A stretch of DNA of 64,000 nucleotides from Bugula neritina (taxonomy: Eukaryota; Bryozoa; Gymnolaemata; Cheilostomatida; Bugulidae): the NCBI GenBank assembly GCA_964035545.1, contig OZ037765.1, positions 22,080,495 to 22,144,494 on the forward strand, read 5' to 3'. The notes beneath the pieces were generated by a model, which ran no database searches, was not told where the DNA came from, and worked only from the letters and a program-made list of their open reading frames with translations. A program made the position numbers and the translations under genes. Below, piece after piece: positions 52,861 through 64,000 of the stretch (position 1 is the stretch's first letter; each line of letters opens with the position of its first letter).

Positions 52861-54291
52861 ATTAATAACAGAAAAAACCTTTATTAATGTTATGATTACT
52901 ATTTCAAGCGTGTCTAGACATCTAGTTAAATTTCTTTTTATCAGTTTGTGATTACTGTGAAATTATGTTTCAGTTCATCACCTGTCCTTAGGCTTACGAA
53001 TAGTAATATTCTCCAAGTCTCACTGATCATTGATGGCAACCTGAGTTTGGTGAAGTTCGCTATTCTAAAAGTATAGCCTTATCAACAAATTTGGTTTTGC
53101 AAAATATGGGAAAACTTCGATATATTCAATTATACATAGACATTATTCTTAGACCCAAGAACCCAGGTTAGTGCTTTACCATATCCATTAGTAACATTAT
53201 AATAAATAACATGAGAAGACAAAAACGAAGTTACTAAAAGGCGGAATATTAATAATTAAAGGGTGGATGATTTAAGAGCAAAACTACCCCGAGTAATAAA
53301 AAAGGTTTTGTTCCCAGCCCTTCTCCATAAATTGGTCACTCGCATATGCTTTTAATGTCGAAGAATAATTGCTTTACATTTTTTAAAGAAAGTGAGTTGT
53401 ATTTCTTGCACAAGCAAAGTTTACAGAAAATGAATAATGCACTCTTCAATCACTATAATTGAGAGCAGAAATATATTAGCTACTTGCGTGGCATTGTTTC
53501 TGTTGTTAAAAATTCAACATTGTTTTATATTCACATTACAAAACTTGAAAGCTTTAGGCACATAATTAATTTTTATAATTAAAATTTGAACACTTTGTGC
53601 GTCATCTGATAATTTCTTTATTATGATAGAAAAATAAATTAAACAAACATAAAAGCACACCAACAAAATTTCTAGCAATTTTTTGTCAAGAAAATATTAT
53701 ACAATCTTCAAGAGTTGAAACAATAGGAACTCAATCACATTATTGGTGGTAAAGAAATAGTAGCAAAATATATCCATTAACAAATGATATAACCTAACAG
53801 AATTGTCCAAAACTTCAAATCAATACATTTGTAGAAATTATTTAATATAATTGAGGTTATAGTTAGCTACACAGCGCACAAAATATCCTGTTGGCAACAG
53901 TTGAAAACAAAATAGTAACACAAAATTACCTATAACATCAGTATATCATCAGATGCAGAAATAATGTGGAATACTCAAACAATTAACACGAACTTTATAC
54001 AACTAATGTAATGTTTAGGAATATATTTCAAACATTAAAAACTTATACGTAATAAATAGACTGTGACAAGTTACATTGCTAAAGGGAGTTTTTTTACAGT
54101 ATTAAAATATAACTCAAAGATTGTAGCACTACTAACATACTAGGTAAATATGCAATTTCTCCATACCCTAGGAGAGGCTCTTACACGCACTTTCTGTGTA
54201 CTGATAGGCGTTTGGTCTTTGAAAACTTAAAAATTTTCTAGTTTCTCTTATTGTTTATATAGACAATAAAAGAAATTAAGCCCACATATAT

Positions 54292-54297
54292 TTTATT
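54292..54297 (-). other. Candidate CERK polyadenylation signal
   Basis: TTTATT on the plus strand, i.e. AATAAA in the CERK direction, about 140 bases after the CERK stop codon. Confidence 0.5.
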
Positions 54298-54438
54298 TAA
54301 AAAATTATCTAAATTTCAACCCTAAGCAAACAAGTAGGTTGCTATGACTCGTTATATACCACATTGCAAGAGGAGATAATTCTCATATAAAGAGGTAATC
54401 TATTAGAAACAGAAAGGATACTAATAATTAAATGCAGT

Positions 54439-57400
54439 TTACAAAATGCCATCACATGAAATGCAGTTTGGTGCACATTGCTTCATTTTGGAAGTATAAC
54501 TCTCAATACCTCTAGCAAACAACTTCACCAGCTGACAGTGGACTCTACAAAGAAATTAATATATTTTATATACTAACTTAGCGATAGCCCAAAATAACCA
54601 AAAGAAGACATACATCACATAAAAACCATAAACTATATGGTTTTATTTTTTTTCCAGTTGAAGACACCAAATTTGGTAGTAAAATTTGAAAGCATGAAAA
54701 ACGTTCTAATTTAAATGAACATCTCAACATTTACCTAACATCAATATTTGGTTCTTCAATGATTTCCCCATCACAGTTCCAGCTGCTAACTGGTAAGGGA
54801 GTTGTTTTCTCAACGTTTTCTAATCGATGAAATGAGGTGCTGACTTGAGAGCTACCTGTAGTGCCCTGCGCTGGCACTCTCACCTTGAATGCCTTCACTC
54901 TCATTACATCCACAAATCCAAAGTCAAACTAAAAATCACAAAACGCCAGCTGCTTGAAAAATAACAAAAACAAAATTAAAAGGCTAAACCAGCAAACAAT
55001 GAAGCCTTAAAAATGGTGAGTAAAATGTAGAAAGCTAAACATAAAATTATTAAAAGGTCAGTAATATGGATATCTACAAGTTTGTTATGAGTTACATGAA
55101 GCTACAATATTACAGTGAGACAAAGTATCAATGTGCATTGAACAGGAAGCATTGGCACCAGAACTAAATTAAAATGATTGACAAAATAAGGTTAGCCTGG
55201 ACATACTTGACTTGAGGTTTTAGTGGTAATTCTAATGAGATGTCTGAGGTAATTGAACCTGGATGCATCATAGACAAGAACCAAATCTGTAGAGCCGTCA
55301 CCAAGGTGACAGGCAGGTGATACGCCTTCGGGTACTGTAGAGCACTTGCAGCTTATTGTCAGTGCATTTATACCTGCAACGGCCCAACTAAATAAGTTAT
55401 AAAAAGTAGTCGCTATGTTCACCTCAAATAAATTGTATTCGTAATACAACATGAATTTCCACTTATACCTAATGGAGAAGTGACATCTTATAAAACCATT
55501 ATTCATATAATGTCCTTTTCACATCAACACTAAACTGAATTTCATTAAACTTAAAAGTCAATTTAGCAGTAAATGACAGAATGAATACATGATGCAAGCA
55601 ATATCACTAACTGCTAGTAAAAAGTGAATGCTTAACTACACCCTAGATTTCTATGAACTAGTACAGCCTAGTCTAATACCTGAGCATGATAGACTAAAGG
55701 TAACACACGTGATAGATATACAGACGTTGCACTATATCATAATATGTTAGTAATAGAGCTTATATCAGCGGTAGAATGAACTAGAATCTTACCAATAAAC
55801 TTCCCGGAAGCCGTTTGCCACGCATCAGGTGACACACCACTGAGCGTGCTGATCGGCCGACTAGCTATACTAATATTAGTCATACTCGTAGATAAAGTTT
55901 TATACATCACAGATATGTCATCGCCATCCAGTTCTGTACAAAAAAAGTCACCGAATTGAACCAAAAATAATTTTTTAAAGAGAAAATTTACACTGACTTT
56001 TCTTTCCAACAGCTATTAATATTTCCTGCTTTGAACTAACTTTTCAAAAAAGATTTCCACATACTATTCAACATGTGTCTGAGCAAGACATTGACAGAAC
56101 CACATTAATCTCAGCCAAAAATGAGTAATTAATCTTAATCTTAATGCAAAAGAAACATAACAATAAGTACCAGGCGTTGTTGGGATCAAACTGCATGCTG
56201 TATCACTTATTGCTGATGGATCCAGACTCAGGGAACCATTTAGATCCAGCAGTGAGGCAGATTTGCACACCTGGCAGCTACCAAAAGCACAGCCAATACA
56301 ATTCAAACATGACTAACAAAATACTTAGCAGAGAAGAAAATGCTTGCCTCTTTTAAATTTGAATTTGCAGTTTTCACCATTCTAGCTGTACTACCTGGTA
56401 CATGCAACAACTGACCAGTGCCTGGTTTTAGAAAAAGGTGGTATAGTGCAGAATAAGATCTTTTCAGATTTGATTCAATGTTGCTTGATAAATGTAAACT
56501 AAGGGTTAAAACTTGATTTAAATGTAAATATTGCAAAACAAATAAGAGCAGCTATAAAATAAAATTATATTTAAAGTATTATACTGAGTGTAAGTGATGC
56601 TTTTACAGAGTAAATCTACTGCTAAAAACAAGGAGAAGTAAATATATAGATTATACTTTATTATGAGAATTTGTTTGAAATAGTGGGTGCTTACTATAAA
56701 ATTAGTCCAATGCATTACTCAATTCATTAAAATTGTAAACCAGGATTAAAAACTCACTATGCATATTTATTTTAGATAAACTTTGGTTAAAAACAACTTT
56801 AATTCTTACAGAGAAAATAAATTTGGTCAATAATTTTTCCAACTGGCATTTATTTCCTTCACTGACATGTATATTTTAAACTTTTAGAATCCCAACTCAT
56901 CTCCTAATATTAGAATGCACTAAATTGCAGTTAATGGCTTTCCATTTTTAGAAGTTCATTTAGAATTAGATCAAACCGCCAAAATAAAGCAAAGTGAGCC
57001 ATATAAACCCAAACTCGTCCTTATATTGTCTGTAAAAAGCAAAAAGTCACTTTTATTGTTCAAAATATGAATACATTTAGCATCTAAATCTAATGAAATA
57101 TTATATTACATTGAGTGTGAGTAATTTGAGACATAGAATAAGACATGGACTTAAAAAAACAGGTGATTTGAAATCTAACCCATTATATTATAGTTATGAA
57201 ATTGGTGAGGAAATAACATACCCTGAATAGCACCTTAATCCATCTTCCAGGCCAGGGTGATGGTTGTCTTGTAGAGACTGGGACGGTAAATAACTTATCA
57301 TAGCGTCATACGAACGGTTTTTCAGAAACGTTCTGAAGCCGCTATAATCATATCTATAAATAAATCATGAAATATTGAAAAAATGAATTGCAGATAACAC

Positions 57401-60400
57401 ACGACTATATTGAGAACCATATCAAACCATGAAACTAGATGACTGCTATAGCAAGGGTAAATTCATACGAGATGTTTGCCAAATCAGGTTGTTACAGTGA
57501 AATGAGTTATTAGCAAATAGTAATTAGTTATCAGTTAAATGAGTTGTGAGCGAGTAGTAATTAGTAATCAGTCAAACCACTGTTACCTCACAGGACCCAT
57601 CCATCTCAGGTTCTCGCTGTCTCTCAGTACATCTCCATAGAAACCATATCCCAACATAGACACACAGAAACGTATAAGTTTGCCAGTCAGTCCATTTCTC
57701 ACGGAGCAGACGTCAATGGCCATACTGTCACCAACAACGATGTGTAATGCAGACGTTACTGCATCGTTAATACCAGTTGTGCAGTATGCTACAGTGTCAG
57801 TTGAGCCTGAAATTTATTGAGTAATTCATTATCAGACAATCACTCTAATGTCAAATATTTCTAGCAGCACTTGAATGTTTATATAAATCTGCAAACAGTA
57901 TATCGCTGCAACGGTATATTTGTTTACTATTCTCAGCTGCATTTTAATATTTGTTTTACAAGCCCTGCATCATTTTCATTCTACACAGGTGAATTATGGA
58001 ACAACTTCAACTCCACTGACAAAAGCTTCCTTCCCAAAACTTTTCCTATGATTAAATGTTGTGTTAAATGCTGTCTGTATATAGCAAAAAGCACCCCCAC
58101 CACCACTCCCCCCCCCCCCCGTATATGATAGCCAATATATGAAGAGATGAAGGCTACTATGGCACTACCACTGCATTGACATACAGTAATATGGATAAAA
58201 TATGCCAATCAATAGCTAATTCTTGTATTGTAAGCTGTCCTGGTGCTACTAGTTCTTGACTATCAGGTGACTTGTCACTGGAAGAAGGAGAAGACAACAC
58301 AAATACTTGACTGGAATATTTTCCATATTACTGCAAAAGAGTGTTTCTCAAAAAATTAAAGTCTAGAGAAAAAAGACGGAGATCAGGAAAGATTTAGACT
58401 AACAGCACCCAAGTAAGCGGGGGGGGGGGAGTCTATGTGAGTCTAACAGATATATGGTGCTAGGAGGTGAGAACTTATGGAAATCGCTTGAAGCACCGCA
58501 AAGTTGGGGTCACTGAGTGCAGTGGAGTTCGGAGAACTATGCGTATACAAACACTTCTCTCATTGACCCCGAGCTTTGTGCTGCATCTAGCAATTCTCGA
58601 GAAGCTGTAGGGCTGGGAAAGACAACAGAGGAAACTGGCTACAAACCGGCAGGGATTACTCCTATTCGCATGGGAGGCTGCATTAACCTCGAGTTACAGT
58701 CATCTAGATCAACTCTCATCCGAGTGTTGTGTAGATTAATTACTCCGTTCAGAAGTTCGGCAAACATCCCGTCACCACCAACACAAACTATTCTGTAACC
58801 ACAAATAACAAATAATCAAACAATTAAAACAATGAACAGTAGATTATTTAATAAAATACTCCCATGCAAGCAATATCCCATCTGCATAGCAATGTTGCCT
58901 GGAAGGAACTGCTTAATACGGAGAATTGCAATGTAGATATGTCTTGTATATCATAGCATTGTTGAACAAGCACACTGTCTTAGACTTATTTACAGTGAAG
59001 ACTATAATGTAGATGTTTAGAGTTACTAGAAGTAGTAACTAAGAGATTATATCTCCTCACCCATCATATCTGTTGAGATCACGTGACTGTATATATTCCT
59101 TGGCGTGGTCAGCTCTTTCAGTAACTGTATAATAATAGAGGGATGAGCATTGCCAGTAGGAGCCATGCAATGCATAAGGTACAACGCAATTATCATTACA
59201 TTAACTACTTGCCCAACCTCTTTAGTAAAACCTGCTTCCTTATATTTCATTTATTAATTCATCCAGTTAATCACAGGCACAGTGACTGGGTAGTTATAAT
59301 TAGGGAATAATATTAGTCAAAAACAACTATTAATCAACTACTTCAGCTAGTCTTTATACTGCAATGTTTCCCAGAGGAGGTGCTTATGTATCCATAGCAG
59401 TAATTGATGATAATATAAAGAGATAGCCTCATGCTATAATATGATCATTTACTGCATTTAGTAAATCAATTACATAGCGAGACACAACGACATCATACAC
59501 ATTTATACGTTGATAACACATACATACAGGCAGATGTGAATAACATGATAGTAAATGAACTGCCCTATTGACCAGCATTGGTCACTAAAGAACTACAATG
59601 ACCCTTGCAAGCATGGTTATCAAGGGATGAGAGCAGTGTGTGTCTGAACAAGTGGTACATACTAATCACGTGACTGGTGATGCCGGCCAAATCAAAGATG
59701 GCAGCTACTTTCTCATCAAATATCTTCTTAGCTTTTCTTTTCCCACCGTAAGGATTGATAAAAACTAGGAGTGACTTTGGTCTGTTGGTGTCTAAAAATA
59801 AACAAACATTATGTAGCAGCTGCTGACAAACAAAGTATATACATTGCCTAAAGAATATGTTATAAAGCCATTACTACTGGTAGCTGCTGAATTAAACTGC
59901 AATAGATGTAATTAATCATCTAATAATTCAAGTGTCAACACTGTATTATGGCTAATGCTCTCCTTTTTGGTAGTACAATAACTAGGAAAATGCACCAGCA
60001 GAAAAGCTTCATAAATAGATGGCACTTTGCCAGAAGCATGGCAGCTCAACAATATTTACTTGGCACAAACACCTATAGTAGAAGGCAAATGCTGATCATG
60101 ATATACCTAATACAACAAGTAGGTACGTGACTGTGAAATGAAACGCAAAAATGTATCCCATGATTTTACCTTCAGCAACTCTACTTTACAACATACTGTG
60201 TTTTATCTAGGCAACCAACTTTCAGTTTACAGTATAAATTGTCCAACTCCTCTAATGACTATATAAAACTTTTTTTTTTCAAATAGTAAAGAAGCTACTT
60301 AAAACTTATTAATTTAGCTTTCCTCTTGTGATATTTTTAGATGATGCACAACTAAGCTGATGGCAAATTTATAGTAATAATATTTCATTACAAAAGAATA

Positions 60401-61063
60401 TTTGACCAGTAAATTAATATGGTTTAGCATTGCTTACATTTCTCTAGTAGCGAGCGAATAGTGTCGACCCAAAGGGCACACTGTGCACTGTTAGAGCAGT
60501 GCAACTCCACAGCTTTCATTCTCCAGACGTATTTAGGAACTCGCTTTATGATGTAGAGCCTGAAGATGGAGGAGTTGAGAGAAACCATTTCCATGTCACC
60601 ATCTTCTGTCTGTTTGGACGCTCTCTCCACATACTCGACAGCGATGACTTCTTCTATTGGGACTTTGTTTTCTGTAAAATATTGAATAATCATTAATTTT
60701 ATGCAAAATGCCCATTCAAAAATGTTTTGTAATTTAAGACAACCATGCAAAAATGCATGACTCACAATGAGAAACCTAATATTTCATTTCATGCAATGGT
60801 ATGCATGTATAATGCAATATTTATGGTGCTTTTACAGAATCCTAATGACATTGTTACAAGTACAAACTTATGTCATTAACAAATTGCAAAGACTTACTAC
60901 ATGTCCAATTTTTCTTTTCCTTGTTACTAAACGGCTGTTTCTTTTTGTAGTTCCACGAAATATGTTTATTATTCAACTTGACGTTAAAAGGTTTGTTGGC
61001 GAGTGTGAGGACATCCTCTAAATTGACCTCTGAACTTGAGACTCCCTCTAGACTAGGGGCCAT
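54439..61063 (-). CDS. CERK: Ceramide kinase
   Basis: Coding exons in transcript order: 60898-61063, 60438-60671, 59663-59791, 59061-59124, 58647-58792, 57587-57806, 57222-57353, 56171-56277, 55793-55933, 55207-55373, 54735-54928, 54439-54544. They total 1,806 nt (601 residues), all phases matching. CERK phosphorylates ceramide to ceramide-1-phosphate using ATP at Golgi and plasma membranes. Residues 1-135 form the PH-like region. The diacylglycerol-kinase catalytic core begins at about 138 (LLVFINPYGGKRKAKKIF) and has the nucleotide-binding GGDGMF at about 203-208 and IPAGSTD. The CERK-specific ALHIVVGDS, LGYGFYGDVL, Cys motif C-x3-C-x2-C (361-368), PEGVSPACHLGDGSTDL and SSWNCDGE follow. The last exon encodes VHCQLVKLFARGIE, matching the family C-terminus. 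The donor of exon 58647-58792 (GTTTGT) is weak. The segment at about 373-410 is a lineage-specific spacer. Confidence 0.95.
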
Positions 61064-61710
61064 GTTTATAAGTGCTGTACATTAGACATACAGCTAAGAA
61101 GTGGCTGGAGGTTCACTTACTGCAAATAAAGTTATATTCATGTAGGAAGAGTTATGCATCTGGATGGTTTGAATGAAATAACTATTTTTATTGCAATGTT
61201 GAAAAAATATTTTGAAAAAAGTCTTTTTTTAAATTAATGGAACGGTAAATAAGTACTTAAAGTAGCAATATTGAAAAAAATAATTGTGTGAATGTATTTT
61301 TTGTTGGATGACTTGTCAATTTTATTATATATTTTAAAATTCAAAATAAACATATTGGTAAGCAATAATGTGAACAAAATAAGTAAGTACAATGGAAAAA
61401 GAGGCTTGTTTGATTTGATTTACGGTCAGTGAAGGTAATAAACAAACAAATTACATTGAGAACATAAAAGTTTCAAAGCAGATTAATAGATAATCATCCA
61501 TATTGATATATTTTGCAGGCCTAAAAATTACTAAAAGTTTAAAACTAAAAAGTAGATTTAATTATAACTTAAACTGAGTATCTATACAAAATCCTTAAAT
61601 TTTCAAATTAAAGTTACTTACTAACAGTAACAAGGATTCAAATTTATTTAATGCAATATATAATCATTCAATCACAGTTACTGGTAATAAACACACGACA
61701 TACACTATAC

Positions 61711-62040
61711 CAGGGGTGTTCAACCTGTTCAGAGCGAGGGCCACTGAATAGGAATATTCTATGATGAGGGCCCATTGTGAAATTTATCTTGGGCTAGGGG
61801 AGGGAGGCCACACCATCAGTAATTTTCAAATAACTTAATTCTAAATTCCTATGAATAATCACACAATGAAGTCCCAAGAATTACTGCATGGCTGCATGTT
61901 TTAGCACATATTATATAATATAAAATTGAGACATTTAAAAGGTGTATTTCCCACTTTAATTCATTTACATGCTTTTGAGGGCCACATAAATGTAGGCTGG
62001 GGCCACATCCGGCCCTGGGGCCGCCTGTTGGACAGCTCTG
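61711..62040. mobile_element. Non-autonomous hAT element (330 bp)
   Basis: The left end reads CAGGGGTGTTCAACC. The right end reads GGACAGCTCTG, a decayed inverse. A perfect 8-bp target duplication CACTATAC lies at 61703-61710 and 62041-62048. The interior has the GGGCCACAT and CCACATCCGGCCCTGGGGCC subterminal blocks seen in widespread short hAT families of animals. There is no coding capacity. Its ends differ from those of the 7895-12615 element, so it belongs to another hAT family. Confidence 0.85.
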
Positions 62041-63106
62041 CACTATACAGATAGAATTTTTAAAAAGTTTTAGAAAAGAGTTACTATAGCTAAAACTGAA
62101 GAAAATATTTAGCATGCATTTATCTTACATCATACATATTACATGTAAAATTGAAAATACATTTTAGTCCCCACAGGCAGCAGCACTTATAGAAATGCTA
62201 CAAAACTTTTGAAGTACTAAACTCTAAAATAATAATCTTTACATTGACGGTATACCTATCCATTATTATGGTATAAATGCTGCATATACTTTATTGGACT
62301 TTGAAAAACTGATTAAATGACAAAAAAACCATGCTACAGCTTTATGCAAGAAGTATTTTTGATATAAGGTGTACAGCATTTCATACAAACTAATATTATA
62401 TGTTAAAACTAAACTTCTATAAAATGTTAGACATAGAAACTCCCTCTAGTTAATTGAACTTTTTCCTAGTCTGAGAAAACATCTGAAGCAATAGGTATGG
62501 CCACTTAAGAAGCTGGTTTATTACTAATAGCTATAGTAAATATTAATCCTAGTATAAGCATTAAAATATTAACACTGAGGATGCAGTTGTTAATATTAAT
62601 AGGATGTTAATAGGGTAGATAATAGGATGGCTTAAGTCTTTCTTTTGTTAATGATAGACACAGCTTGATTAGTAAAATATGATTAATATCATAGTGATAA
62701 TGAGAAAGAAAAAGAAAAGCACTCTGGATAAAAAACTAGTTAACTAGTTACTTAGATGTAAAAATTTAAAATGAACCTCAGCCGCCCACACTTATTTATA
62801 AACTAAGAGTAAATGAAGTGCGCAGACAAAGTTCAAGTTGAAACATTTTAGATTCAGTCTTTCAATAATTAATTTTCATCAATGTTCAGCAACAAAGTTA
62901 ATATATTCATTATGATTAACTACATCAACCAATTTGACCAAAAAAGCAGTCCCCACCCCAAACATTTACACATCACAATAATAAATAAGCATGCGGCAAA
63001 ATTAAATGTGCAAGTTACTTGTGAGCAGTACTGTATGGCTCATACATCATGACTAAATAATAAAAAAATTAGATATCAAAAACTATGTCTTCGTTAATTT
63101 ATGTTG

Positions 63107-63186
63107 ATATATACGGAACGACCTATCAGCTGTGTAAAAACGGCTTGAAAAAGAGGGTACAAAGCGACTTGTGTACGAAATGACCT
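63107..63186. mobile_element. Partial copy of the CATTTCGTACACAAGTC element
   Basis: The reverse complement of 63157-63186 matches 52384-52413 at all but one base. The left part (ACGGAACGACCT) resembles the internal motif. The element is shorter than the full copy. Confidence 0.5.
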
Positions 63187-63485
63187 GCAACCGTACTACT
63201 CAAGTCTCAAACCCAAACTGAAATTGACTAAAAATAAAAGTAAATCTAACTTTAAGTCTAAGAGTTAGACTTAGTCAGTTTGAATTAATATTATAATCTG
63301 AGCGAGACTTAGTGTTACTACGATTCACAGTCTAAGTGGTAGTGTTAGTGCTACTCACTACTTAGTGTTGGCCGTTGGCATTAGTGTTAAGTGTTCCTGT
63401 TAGGCCTGCAAATGCCAAATCGAAGGCAAAGCTCAAACTCAAACTGTGCAAAATGAAAGTGAAATTATTGATAAAATTAAATTTT

Positions 63486-63740
63486 AATCATTATTCAGCA
63501 CATGCCGATAGTGATACACATACTGATACTCATACTGATAGTGATAGTCATAGTGATAGTCATAGTGATAGTCATAGAGTGATATTCATACTCATAGTGA
63601 TAGTGATAGAGTCATACTGATAGTGATACTGATACTCATAGTCATAGTGATAGTCATACTGATACTGATAGTGATACTCACAGTCACAGTGATACTGATA
63701 GTGATACTGATAGTGATACTGATATTCATAAAATGGTAAA
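63486..63740. repeat. Degenerate hexamer satellite (C/G)ATA(C/G)T
   Basis: About 35 consecutive hexamers in which the A and T positions are fixed and positions 1 and 5 are freely C or G: GATAGT, GATACT, CATAGT and CATACT. A few slips and ACACA/CACAG variants occur. The His/Asp/Ser/Thr-rich open frame across it is a repeat artefact. Confidence 0.95.
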
Positions 63741-64000
63741 GGTTGTAGTATTAGCGTATGTTCAATAGTCCATTACCACAGGATCAAGTACACTCATAGT
63801 TCATACTCTGAAAGCCAAAAGAATATCTTGGCAAACGATAACGACAATAAACAATAAAACAAGCATTAAATTTTATAATAATATGTCCAAAAGTAATGAT
63901 GAAGGATGTTATTACTATGTATTGCCGCAGTAGAGCAACAAGCATTCTTGCTGACAAAAATTGTGTATAAAAAATATTCAATATTTTATAACCAAAAATA

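Larger units (their letters stand above)
48650..54438. other. Intergenic region between POU2F and CERK
   Basis: No gene recognised in 5.8 kb. The POU2F promoter should lie at its left edge and the CERK 3' UTR at its right edge. It contains a tRNA-SINE (50381-50591), an LTR-like remnant (51209-51588), degenerate hexamer repeats (about 51950-52350 and 52570-52860) and a short inverted-repeat element (52384-52563). The rest is AT-rich with only short open frames. Confidence 0.65.
61064..63485. other. Intergenic DNA upstream of CERK
   Basis: It holds the CERK 5' flank, a 330-bp non-autonomous hAT element (61711-62040) and a partial inverted-repeat element (about 63107-63186). Otherwise it is AT-rich with no supportable gene. 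From about 63230 the sequence grades into GTTAGTGTTA-type degenerate repeats that lead into the hexamer satellite. Confidence 0.6.

Noticed and set aside
58517-58798. 93-codon open frame on the plus strand
   Set aside because: Antisense shadow of the CERK exon encoding the GGDG catalytic motif.
63375-63620. Open frame ending in a His/Asp/Ser/Thr repeat
   Set aside because: Its repetitive part is the hexamer satellite, it starts in unrelated DNA and no gene context supports it.

Overview
This is AT-rich nuclear DNA from an animal, most likely a non-vertebrate bilaterian. The genes carry many GT-AG introns. The five host genes all belong to animal families: AHI1/jouberin, Grainyhead, DIDO1, a POU class 2 factor and ceramide kinase. 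The species cannot be fixed from the sequence. All gene models were spliced by eye. The reading frames of GRHL, DIDO1, POU2F and CERK close exactly across every exon junction, which is strong internal support.

Layout. 1-7632 (+): 3' part of AHI1, with the last WD40 piece, the SH3 domain and the C-terminus. 7895-12615: a complete hAT DNA transposon with an 8-bp target duplication and a multi-exon transposase gene. 12624-16575: intergenic DNA rich in degenerate simple repeats, with a spacer-less palindrome of about 230 bp. 16602-27880 (+): a complete Grainyhead-like transcription factor gene, 17 coding exons, 923 codons. 27881-31750: intergenic. 31755-44014 (+): a complete DIDO1 homologue, 23 coding exons, 1837 codons, with PHD, TFIIS-central and SPOC domains. 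44470-48649 (-): a complete POU class 2 gene, 7 coding exons, 547 codons, convergent with DIDO1. 48650-54438: intergenic, with a tRNA-derived SINE, an LTR-like remnant and a small inverted-repeat element. 54439-61063 (-): a complete ceramide kinase gene, 12 coding exons, 601 codons. 61064-64000: intergenic, with a short non-autonomous hAT element and a striking hexamer satellite.

The host genes do not form a pathway or operon. They are unrelated regulators: cilium base, epithelial transcription, chromatin and elongation, POU transcription, and lipid signalling. The accessory content is transposons (autonomous and non-autonomous hAT, tRNA-SINEs, LTR and MITE remnants) plus an unusual class of degenerate tandem repeats in which C and G swap freely inside a fixed A/T frame. 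No previously undescribed multi-gene system is visible. The best candidates for follow-up are the intact hAT element, the C/G-swapping satellite and the near-perfect palindrome.
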